From assembly GCA_900555065.1 (NCBI GenBank), contig USJY01000016.1, forward strand, positions 1-11,320: a stretch of 11,320 bases of DNA, given 5' to 3'. Shown here piece by piece: positions 5,854 through 11,320 of this stretch (the stretch's first letter is position 1; each line of letters starts with the position of its first letter). Both the position numbers and the translations under genes were made by a program. This DNA is from an uncultured Eubacteriales bacterium (GTDB lineage Bacteria > Bacillota > Clostridia > Oscillospirales > UMGS1783). Under the pieces are notes generated by a model. It saw nothing but the letters and a program-made list of their open reading frames with translations, had not been told where the DNA came from and searched no databases.

Positions 5854-8362
5854 AGTCCTCGACCGGGTCGCGGCCCTCGCTGCCCGACACGTCGACGACG
5901 ACGTCGGCGTATGACTCGTCGACCGGGCCGGCGAGCGGATGGGTCTGGAACCCGTTTGTACTGACGAGCGCGCCGCCGCCGATGGACAGCGGGCGGCTCA
6001 TGTCCGCCGTGTTGCGGTAGGGCGTGCCGAATTCGGCGTTGGCGGAAGCCCAGACGGCGTCGGAGACGTTCACTACTTCTCCGCCGCGGTCGATTGTGCG
6101 CGTATCGCTGCCCGCCGGCTCACCGCCGACCCAGGACTCGACCCTGACGGTATTATAACGCTGGGTGAGTCCCGTAAGCCTTGTTTCCCAGGTCACGCCC
6201 TCGAGCGTGATCTCCTGGACGAACGCGTCGTTGACATAAATCTTCATGCTGTCCGCCACGGCGTAGCCGGCTACGTCCAGGCTGTCGCTCACAAACACCT
6301 GGCCGGCGGCGGCGCTCTGTGTGGGAACGGTGAAAAACACCGCGCCTTCGTCCAGCGCATAGGCCAGCTGCGGATCTCCCCATACCGTGCTGTCGAAGGA
6401 GATGCCGTCGCCGCCGTCGGTTACTTCCAGCTTCATGCGCGACGCGCCGGTCACGTCCATATCCAGCAGGCTTATGTCCGTGATGGTGAGCGGGCCGCTT
6501 GTCTTTACAAGCTCGAAGCCGCCGCCGTAGTCGAGATATACATTGGCTATGATTTTCGCATCGCCCGGACTGTCCGGGTTGCCGCGGCCGACATAGGACG
6601 TGAAGCGCGTATAGTCCTTGCCGGTAAGGTCGTAGATCACATAGCCCGGACCGCCGCCGGACGGATGCTGGATCAGCGCGCTCTCATAGACTGTATAATT
6701 CGCGCTGCCTTCGCGGCCGATGGAGGCGCGGATATCCTCCAGCCCCGCGTCGGTCGGATACCGGCCGGCCGGGCCGTCGTTATTGTTGGTGTCAACCGGG
6801 TCATAGCTCAGATCGACCAGGTAATCCTTCGGGTTGCCGTTGTTCAGCGCGCGGGAGAGCTTCGTCACCTCCAGGCCGTCGAACCACACAGCGCCGGACT
6901 CGGCCTGTGCGGTAAGCCGGGCGGTGACGGCGGCCTCATTATAATTGGCAAAATCGAGCATGAAGTACTTCCACTGCCCGACCCCGTCCTCGCCTGAAAA
7001 GTCGAGTTCCCACATACCGTCGCGCACCGATACGGACGCTACGTCGTCCGCGGCCTCGCGATACACCCAGCCGGACAGAACGTAGTAACAGTATTTGTCC
7101 AGGCCGTCGGCATAGCCCAATGCCTGCGACGAGGCGCCGGACATGCGCAGCGCGAAATCGCCCAGCGACGCGCGCTCCTGCGAAACGGAGGCGCCCGCGC
7201 TCAGCCCCCAGCCGGTCGCACCGTTTTCAAACGAGCCGTTCGTCTTCAGGCCGTCGCCCGCAATGGGCGAATCCGTCGGACGGGACAGCCGTTCGCCGGG
7301 ATCGGTTACGCGGCCCTGATAAAATACTGCGTCGCCCCAGGTTGTAAGGTCGGACAACAGGTCGCCGTCGGGATCGACGACGAGCGTCAGCGACGTCGCG
7401 TCGGCGGGGATGTCCACATCAAAATACCCATGCAGCGACGCGTCCAGACTGCCGGCGTCCGCCACCGTCTGCGTGCCGGACGGCGTGGTGATCTCCAGCT
7501 TTGGGCGGATTGTCCTGTCCAGGTTTTCCACCATGTTGGAACGGCCAACATAAGAGGAAAAACTGGTATAGCCCTTGCCCGCGACGTCAAACGTGATGCG
7601 CACAATATTGTCGGGATACTGCGCGCTATTGTCCGGATGGCAGGCGATGCCGTAGTCGTAGAATACATCCCGTATGTAACCGAAGCGCTCTCCCCCGCCG
7701 GGGTAGACGCTCTCGTCGTTCGGCAGCTGGCGGGGATTGCCGCCGTCGTTGCCGGTAACGGTATAGGTAAGATCGTTTGCGTAGACTTTCGCCTCCCCCG
7801 CGCCGGCCGACAGGAGAAACACCTCCGCGTCGTCCACGTAAACCGCGCCGGTCGCGCGCATGATCAGCCGGCCGCCCGTTTCAGCAAGACTGGAAAAGTC
7901 CAGGGCGACCAGATGCCACTGCCCGGCCTGCGCGGACTCCGGCAGGACCGCCGTACGATAGCGCGTGCCGGACGCAAACGAGAGGGCGAAAGCGTCGTCC
8001 GGCGCGCTCTTGTACACCCATGCCTGCACGACATAGTTGCGGTAAGGACTGAGGGTGACGACGGGAGAATCGACAAACACAGCCTCCGCGCCCTCCAACT
8101 TCAGCGACTGCCCGCCGTTGCGGTACTGTTCGGAGGACAGGGCCGCGCCCTCGTCGAGCGTCCAGCCGTCCGTCCCGGACTCAAAGGTCCCTGTCAGCAG
8201 CAGGTTCTCGTAGTTCTTCTGCCCGCGGTTGCCCGGTTCCGCCGGAACAGGGCCGTAATCCAGCGCGCGCACGGTCAGCGGCGGCGCTGCGGACAGAAAC
8301 AGGATTGCGGCCAGAACGCAGGCTAACGCCCTGCGCGCCGGCCCTGCGGCTTTGCTTTGCAT
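5663..8362 (-). CDS. Signal peptide and carbohydrate-binding N-terminal part of the giant GH36 surface protein (5' part of frameshifted gene)
   Basis: The start is ATG at 8360-8362, with AAGGA at 8370-8374 seven nt upstream. Residues 1-33 form a signal peptide (RR, hydrophobic core, VRA cleavage region). Then come CBM_4_9-like jelly-roll modules at about 52-185 and 372-503. Both have the NG[ST]FE/TGTFE...GW opening, a V[VL]..[AG]WVY strand, GQW and a closing VWFDGLEV-type strand. Each is followed by an NPCBM-like module (about 192-349 and 512-669) with the (N/K)D..VDLSY opening, H-P, YT.F.SYVGR and TxWGD end. An Ig-like linker spans 671-760 and a third NPCBM-like module starts near 762. The module breaks at residue 848: in this frame the following 51 residues are Arg-rich junk ending at 5663, while the correct module continues in the +1 frame. 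The gene is thus one unit with the frame at 1360-5853. The modules would hold the enzyme on galactose- or hexosamine-bearing glycans; exact ligands are unknown. Confidence 0.82.
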   Translation of the reverse strand: MQSKAAGPARRALACVLAAILFLSAAPPLTVRALDYGPVPAEPGNRGQKNYENLLLTGTFESGTDGWTLDEGAALSSEQYRNGGQSLKLEGAEAVFVDSPVVTLSPYRNYVVQAWVYKSAPDDAFALSFASGTRYRTAVLPESAQAGQWHLVALDFSSLAETGGRLIMRATGAVYVDDAEVFLLSAGAGEAKVYANDLTYTVTGNDGGNPRQLPNDESVYPGGGERFGYIRDVFYDYGIACHPDNSAQYPDNIVRITFDVAGKGYTSFSSYVGRSNMVENLDRTIRPKLEITTPSGTQTVADAGSLDASLHGYFDVDIPADATSLTLVVDPDGDLLSDLTTWGDAVFYQGRVTDPGERLSRPTDSPIAGDGLKTNGSFENGATGWGLSAGASVSQERASLGDFALRMSGASSQALGYADGLDKYCYYVLSGWVYREAADDVASVSVRDGMWELDFSGEDGVGQWKYFMLDFANYNEAAVTARLTAQAESGAVWFDGLEVTKLSRALNNGNPKDYLVDLSYDPVDTNNNDGPAGRYPTDAGLEDIRASIGREGSANYTVYESALIQHPSGGGPGYVIYDLTGKDYTRFTSYVGRGNPDSPGDAKIIANVYLDYGGGFELVKTSGPLTITDISLLDMDVTGASRMKLEVTDGGDGISFDSTVWGDPQLAYALDEGAVFFTVPTQSAAAGQVFVSDSLDVAGYAVADSMKIYVNDAFVQEITLEGVTWETRLTGLTQRYNTVRVESWVGGEPAGSDTRTIDRGGEVVNVSDAVWASANAEFGTPYRNTADMSRPLSIGGGALVSTNGFQTHPLAGPVDESYADVVVDVSGSEGRDPVEDFDAINAELSQYSPRQRRVHRPFKNGRERNCPGAQRRYVRRADAAHRSGHPRGRAVPDPARHQL
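5817..5820 (-). other. Single-base frameshift splitting the giant GH36 gene
   Basis: The sense strand reads TAT TCC CCG CGG CAG. Removing one C from the CCCC run gives Q-Y-S-R-G-S-V-E-F, which joins the two halves into one continuous NPCBM-like module; a gain of two bases would also restore phase. The zero frame here has no CCC or stop codon typical of known bacterial +1 slippage sites. A sequencing/assembly indel or a recent inactivating mutation is therefore more likely than programmed frameshifting. Both flanking frames stay open and conserved for thousands of bases, so any mutation must be recent. Confidence 0.85.
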
Positions 8363-8369
8363 AATACGT

Positions 8370-8374
8370 TCCTT
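8370..8374 (-). promoter_or_regulatory. Shine-Dalgarno for the giant GH36 gene
   Basis: AAGGA on the minus strand, within a longer purine run, lies seven nt before ATG 8362. It is followed directly by a good signal peptide, which fixes this start. Confidence 0.7.
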
Positions 8375-8489
8375 CTTTCTTATGGTAATTCAGCTTGTCT
8401 GCTTCAATACGCTACGTGTACAAAAAAGGAAAAACCAGCTGCGCGCAATGCCAGGGACAAATATGACGTATATATTTTTAAGGTATTTT

Positions 8490-8502
8490 GAATTCGCAAT
8501 TC
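8490..8502. repeat. Inverted repeat GAATT-N3-AATTC
   Basis: Five-bp arms around CGC in the untranslated leader of the giant gene, just downstream of its candidate -10 box. Short and AT-rich, so it could be chance; it matters mainly because two longer palindromes lie within 50 bp. Confidence 0.35.
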
Positions 8503-8507
8503 CCAAG

Positions 8508-8529
8508 TATGAGTTCCATTATACTCATA
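8508..8529. promoter_or_regulatory. Inverted repeat TATGAGT-N8-ACTCATA over the leftward -10 box
   Basis: Perfect seven-bp arms at 8508-8514 and 8523-8529. The spacer and right arm contain the TATAAT candidate -10 of the giant gene (8518-8523, minus strand). A dimeric regulator bound here would block RNA polymerase. Seen: the repeat and its overlap. Inferred: operator role; no regulator gene is in the window. Confidence 0.5.
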
Positions 8530-8546
8530 ATATTGGATTCGATTGT
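8518..8546 (-). promoter_or_regulatory. Candidate promoter of the giant surface GH36 gene
   Basis: A consensus TATAAT on the minus strand (8518-8523) has ACAATC 17 nt upstream (8541-8546), a poor -35 box. Activation by a regulator, or a different real start, is therefore possible. The predicted leader is about 150 nt. Two palindromes overlap its -10 and -35 boxes. A weaker TTGAAG-N17-CATAAG arrangement closer to the gene is an alternative. Confidence 0.45.
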
Positions 8547-8551
8547 CGAAT
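8537..8551. promoter_or_regulatory. Palindrome ATTCGATTGTCGAAT, candidate operator
   Basis: Perfect six-bp arms around TTG. It covers the -35 position of the leftward promoter candidate and starts 8 bp from the TATGAGT-N8-ACTCATA repeat. Compact odd-length palindromes of this type are common targets of dimeric helix-turn-helix sugar regulators (LacI, GntR, ROK types); the class cannot be told from the sequence. Confidence 0.5.
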
Positions 8552-8659
8552 AACATCAAAAACATTACCGGAAAAACATTTTTATAGAGAGAAAAACACA
8601 GTGGGAAAACGCCTGTTTTTGCACGCCCCCGCCTGCCCCATCCGCCGGGGCGTTCGCAC

Positions 8660-8705
8660 AAAAAAACTTTTTTCTTCAGTTCACAAAAAAACAAATGAAT
8701 TTTTT
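8660..8705 (+). promoter_or_regulatory. A/T tracts upstream of the rightward promoter (UP-element-like)
   Basis: Runs A7 (8660-8666), T6 (8668-8673), A7 (8685-8691) and T6 (8700-8705) end about 10 bp before the -35 box. Such tracts bind the RNA polymerase alpha C-terminal domain and bend DNA in known promoters; strengthening of this promoter is inferred. Confidence 0.45.
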
Positions 8706-8715
8706 GAATATAACA

Positions 8716-8744
8716 TTGACAGAAGCGGACGCGGTTGCTACAAT
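8716..8744 (+). promoter_or_regulatory. Strong SigA-type promoter of the cytosolic GH36 gene
   Basis: A perfect TTGACA (8716-8721) and TACAAT (8739-8744) are exactly 17 bp apart, with TGC directly before the -10 box (extended -10) and A/T tracts upstream. The predicted start is near 8751, giving a leader of about 41 nt. Confidence 0.85.
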
Positions 8745-8780
8745 GGGCCGTAGAAGAAAGGCCATTCAAAACAAAACGTT

Positions 8781-8785
8781 GGAGG
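8781..8785 (+). promoter_or_regulatory. Shine-Dalgarno GGAGG deciding the start of the cytosolic GH36 gene
   Basis: GGAGG lies six nt before ATG 8792. The longer in-frame start at 8735 falls inside the -10 promoter region, upstream of the predicted transcription start, so it cannot be used from this promoter. Confidence 0.85.
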
Positions 8786-8791
8786 AATTGT

Positions 8792-10795
8792 ATGAAGGAT
8801 TTTTACACAAAGGTATCCCGGGCGGATATGCGCCTGCGCAATGGATTTTGCGACAGGTATATCAAGAATCCCGCTGATTTTCCCATCTCCTATACCTACG
8901 GCGGAAAGGCCTATCGCGGCCTGCCCGCAGACGCCAAGACGAGCCGGCGTTTTCTCGACGCGAACATGGTCGAGACCGTGATAAAGGGCCGGTTGGACGG
9001 GCTCAAAATAAAAGCGGTCTGCCTTGAGTACCGCGACTATCCCGTAATCGAGTGGACGGTCTATTTCAAAAGCGCCGGAGAGGGCCAGACCGAACTGCTA
9101 GAGGACGTCTGCGCCATCGACGCATTGTTTGAGGGAAAGGACGGCCTGCTTGTACATAACAACGGCGACTTTTTCAGCGTGGACGGCTATACCGAGGGCC
9201 GTACGGCCATGGCGCCCGGCGCGACCTTTGAACAGGCGCCGACCGGCGGCAGGCCCTGCGACCAGGCTTTTCCCTACCAGCGGCTGCTGTTCGACGGCTA
9301 CGGGGTGAACATCTCCATCGGCTGGCCGGCGCAGTGGGCCTGCGCCTATACGGGCGAAACGGACGGCGTAAAACTGCGCGCGGGACAGCAGGTCGTGCAC
9401 ACTGTAATCCGGCCCGGTGAAACGCTGCGCACGCCGCGCATGTCCCTGCAGTTTTTCGACGGCGCGGAGGACCGCGGCATAAATATCTGGCGGCGCTGGT
9501 ATAACGCGCACGTGCTGCCCCGCAGGCTGGGCGAGCCGATCGAACCGACCATCGTGTTCTCGGACAACGGCGGCGGCGTGGAATGGCAGGAGGCAAACGA
9601 GCAGCAGCAGCTCAGCTCTATCCGCGAAGTTGCGGAGAATTTTGAGAACGCGAACCTTTGGTGGATCGACGCGGGCTGGTACCCCTGCCGCGGCAAAGAC
9701 GGCAAGCGGGACTGGACGCTGACCGGGTCCTGGTACCCCGATCCGGAACGCTTCCCGAACGGGCTCGCCCCTATCGGCAAGGCCTGCGACGAGGCGGGCA
9801 TGGACCTGCTCGTGTGGTTTGAACCTGAGCGCATCCGGCCGGGTCTCAAACTCGCGGTGGAGCATCCGGAGTGGATGCTCAAGCGAAAAGACCCTGAAGT
9901 GGAAAACATGCTGCTTGACCTGACCAACCCCGACTGCTTCAAATGGATCTGCGAAACCTTTGTCAAGCTGTTCAACGAAAGCGGAATCAAGTGCTACCGG
10001 CAGGACTTCAACTTTGAGCCGCTGCTCCACTGGCGCGACAACGAGCCGGACGACCGCAAGGGTATGCTGGAAAATCTGTATGTGCAGGCTTACCTCGCCT
10101 TCTGGGATTACCTGCTGATGAATGTTCCCGGCCTTTGGATTGACTCCTGCTCCTCCGGCGGCCGCCGCAACGACCTGGAAACCATGCGCCGTTCAGTGCC
10201 CCTGCATCCGACCGATTACGGCTACGGCTATCACCACATCAACCAGGCGTTCCGGCACACCCTGTTCAACTGGATCCCCTACGTCCGCAGCTGGAACCAG
10301 AGCTGGGACCGCAATAACGAGTACTACAGCCACGAGGACTATTACGCGGTGGACGATCCGTCCATCGACAACTTTAAGCTCGTCAACGCCATGGGCGCGC
10401 TCACAAACGGCGTAAGCATGAGCGATATGCGCACCTTCCCCGAAAAGATTCCCTATGTCAACAAAATGATCCGCATTGCACAGCGGTTCGCCGACCTGCT
10501 GTTGCGCGGCGACTTCTACGGCCTGACCGAGAACCACCGCAGCAACAAAAAATGGACCGTGTTCCAGTTTGACCGCCCCGAATGCTGCGAAGGCGCCCTG
10601 CAGGTGCTGCGCAACAATCAGGCGCCGGACGAGTCGATCACAGTCTACCCAAGGCAGCTTTTCGGAAAGTACAAGTTCGTGAACGAGGAGACCGGCGAGA
10701 GCTTTATCGCTGACAACCCGGCTGAAAACGGCGTCACCTTCACCCTGCCTCTCCGGGCCGGCGCGATCTGGTTCTACGAGGGCATATGTGAATAA
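8792..10795 (+). CDS. Cytosolic GH36 family alpha-galactosidase-like glycoside hydrolase
   Basis: The protein has 667 residues, starting MKDFYTKVSR, with no signal peptide or membrane segment, so it is intracellular. The N-terminal beta-supersandwich covers about 1-245 and includes the SIGWPAQW strand and an INIWRRW motif that leads into the barrel. The TIM barrel has WWIDAGW (290-296), WFEPER (342-347), YRQDFN with the expected nucleophile D405, and SCSSGGRRND with the expected acid/base D461. A C-terminal beta-sandwich (about 580-667) closes it. Length and order fit ordinary GH36 (Melibiase) enzymes, retaining alpha-galactosidases of roughly 650-750 residues. The same subgroup motifs occur in the giant surface enzyme, so the two are paralogs. 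It probably hydrolyses oligosaccharides imported after surface cleavage; alpha-galactosides are likeliest, alpha-GalNAc/GalN possible. It is a single-gene transcript between its own promoter and terminator, divergent from the giant gene. Confidence 0.9.
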   Translation: MKDFYTKVSRADMRLRNGFCDRYIKNPADFPISYTYGGKAYRGLPADAKTSRRFLDANMVETVIKGRLDGLKIKAVCLEYRDYPVIEWTVYFKSAGEGQTELLEDVCAIDALFEGKDGLLVHNNGDFFSVDGYTEGRTAMAPGATFEQAPTGGRPCDQAFPYQRLLFDGYGVNISIGWPAQWACAYTGETDGVKLRAGQQVVHTVIRPGETLRTPRMSLQFFDGAEDRGINIWRRWYNAHVLPRRLGEPIEPTIVFSDNGGGVEWQEANEQQQLSSIREVAENFENANLWWIDAGWYPCRGKDGKRDWTLTGSWYPDPERFPNGLAPIGKACDEAGMDLLVWFEPERIRPGLKLAVEHPEWMLKRKDPEVENMLLDLTNPDCFKWICETFVKLFNESGIKCYRQDFNFEPLLHWRDNEPDDRKGMLENLYVQAYLAFWDYLLMNVPGLWIDSCSSGGRRNDLETMRRSVPLHPTDYGYGYHHINQAFRHTLFNWIPYVRSWNQSWDRNNEYYSHEDYYAVDDPSIDNFKLVNAMGALTNGVSMSDMRTFPEKIPYVNKMIRIAQRFADLLLRGDFYGLTENHRSNKKWTVFQFDRPECCEGALQVLRNNQAPDESITVYPRQLFGKYKFVNEETGESFIADNPAENGVTFTLPLRAGAIWFYEGICE

Positions 10796-10934
10796 AACCG
10801 ATTCCGCAACGAACTAAGCTTAACGTGCTTTATGAAAAGAACAAAGCCTGTGCGCACGGCGTGGGACGGCGCGTGTTCAAGCGCGGAGATACAGAGCTTT
10901 GCTTTTACTGTGGATACAAATAGCACAAACAGCA

Positions 10935-10967
10935 GGCCAGACGGAGCGCTCCGTCTGGCCTTTTTTT
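10935..10967 (+). terminator. Rho-independent terminator of the cytosolic GH36 gene
   Basis: Perfect 13-nt arms GGCCAGACGGAGC / GCTCCGTCTGGCC (10935-10960) are followed by seven T (10961-10967). It lies 140 nt after the stop codon. The opposite strand lacks a T-run after the hairpin, so it acts only rightward. Confidence 0.93.
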
Positions 10968-11320
10968 GTAAACGACGCGGCGCGCGAAAACGAAGACGGC
11001 TGCACGGGTCTTAAAGGTGCACGGGTCTAAAAGGCCTGTAAACGGCAAAGACGCGGCGGGATGCATGGCGGCGGCAGGCATTGCGCCACAAGGCCGCGTC
11101 CATAAACAGGGACGGGCCGCCGGAAAGAGACGTCGGCGCGGCGGGTCGTATGCGCCGCGGGTCCGGCATAGAAACGGCGCGCCGTAAATACAGGCGGCAT
11201 ACGCAGCCGGGCATGGGTCCGGCGGGAACGCAGCGGCGCTGACGCGGCGTGCGCAGCGAAACAGCAAGATCCGCACAGTCGAAAGCGTAACGGCGGCAAA
11301 GCAGGACAAAAGCATTCCTC
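10968..11320. other. GC-rich stretch with no credible gene
   Basis: Open frames exist on both strands only because GC-rich DNA has few stops. They are Arg/Pro/Ala-rich, have no Shine-Dalgarno, and the longest (minus, 10905-11315) runs through the terminator. The stretch contains a 17-bp tandem duplication (11001-11034), a 12-bp palindrome ACGGCGCGCCGT (11174-11185) enclosed by CGTATGC/GCATACG arms (11147-11153, 11197-11203), and GGGTCCGGC twice. It could be the 3' side or leader of a neighbouring gene beyond the window. Confidence 0.6.
11001..11034. repeat. Imperfect 17-bp tandem duplication
   Basis: TGCACGGGTCTTAAAGG is followed immediately by TGCACGGGTCTAAAAGG, identical at 16 of 17 positions. 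It lies just after the terminator in non-coding DNA. Two copies only; no further copy seen in the window. Confidence 0.8.

Larger units (their letters stand above)
8363..8791. other. Divergent AT-rich intergenic regulatory region
   Basis: These 429 bp separate the start of the giant surface GH36 gene (leftward) from the cytosolic GH36 gene (rightward). The region is far richer in A+T than the surrounding genes. It holds a candidate leftward promoter with three inverted repeats around it (8490-8551), a GC-rich patch with ACGCCCC/GGGGCGT arms (about 8623-8653), phased A and T tracts (8660-8705) and the rightward promoter (8716-8744). Open frames crossing it show no coding character. Confidence 0.8.

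Noticed and set aside
7430..8326. 298-residue open frame on the plus strand
   Set aside because: Antisense to the CBM/NPCBM region, Arg-rich, no ribosome site.
8352..8769. Open frames of 133 (plus) and 121 (minus) residues in the divergent region
   Set aside because: They cross both promoters and the operator-like repeats, are low in complexity, and lack ribosome sites.
8735..8791. Longer N-terminus (19 extra residues) for the cytosolic GH36 enzyme
   Set aside because: The start would lie inside the promoter, upstream of the predicted transcription start; GGAGG fits ATG 8792.
9098..10030. 310-residue open frame on the minus strand
   Set aside because: Antisense to the cytosolic GH36 gene, without promoter, Shine-Dalgarno or family motifs.
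10832..11014. 60-residue open frame starting MKRTKPVRTAW
   Set aside because: It reads straight through the strong terminator at 10935-10967 and has no Shine-Dalgarno.
10905..11315. 136-residue open frame on the minus strand
   Set aside because: It also spans the terminator and is Cys/Arg/Pro-rich without any family signature.
1..11320. CRISPR arrays, tRNA/rRNA genes, insertion sequences
   Set aside because: No regularly spaced repeats, no tRNA-like cloverleaf or rRNA sequence, no transposase motifs or terminal inverted repeats were seen.

Overview
The window looks like a glycan-degradation locus from a GC-rich, Gram-positive anaerobe of the Clostridia (Oscillospirales/Christensenellales-like, probably gut or a similar habitat). 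The inference rests on GC-rich coding sequence, SigA-type promoters (TTGAC and TAnnAT boxes 17 bp apart, both with a TGn extended -10), a purine-rich Shine-Dalgarno before each start, a sortase-type PDTGD cell-wall signal, and a uroporphyrinogen-decarboxylase-like (URO-D-like) protein of the kind common in such anaerobes. No marker gene allows a firmer assignment.

Layout. Positions 1-1210 (minus strand) hold a nearly complete URO-D-like gene that runs off the left edge. It has its own extended -10 promoter at 1290-1318 and a hairpin at the very start of its leader. Positions 1360-8362 (minus) hold one giant gene, now split by a single-base frameshift near 5817-5820. Repaired, it encodes about 2333 residues: signal peptide, two carbohydrate-binding jelly-roll modules alternating with NPCBM-like modules, an Ig-like linker, a third NPCBM-like module (interrupted by the frameshift), an unnamed beta-sandwich, a GH36 catalytic unit, Ig-like and InlB-B-like repeats, and a sortase signal. 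Positions 8363-8791 are an AT-rich divergent regulatory region. It has a strong plus-strand promoter and a weaker minus-strand promoter surrounded by three inverted repeats. Positions 8792-10795 (plus) encode a second GH36 enzyme, about 667 residues, with no signal peptide. A perfect hairpin-plus-T7 terminator ends that transcript at 10935-10967. Positions 10968-11320 contain no credible gene, only an imperfect 17-bp tandem duplication and short palindromes.

How it may work. The giant protein would be fixed to the cell wall and attack an alpha-galactoside-type (possibly alpha-GalNAc/GalN-type) glycan outside the cell. The divergent GH36 would finish imported oligosaccharides in the cytosol. 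The two enzymes share unusual catalytic motifs (YR[E/Q]DFN and SGG[L/R]RNDLETMRR), so they are paralogs of one GH36 subgroup. No transporter or regulator gene is visible. The URO-D-like gene lies immediately downstream of the giant gene in the same orientation, but its metabolic link is unknown.
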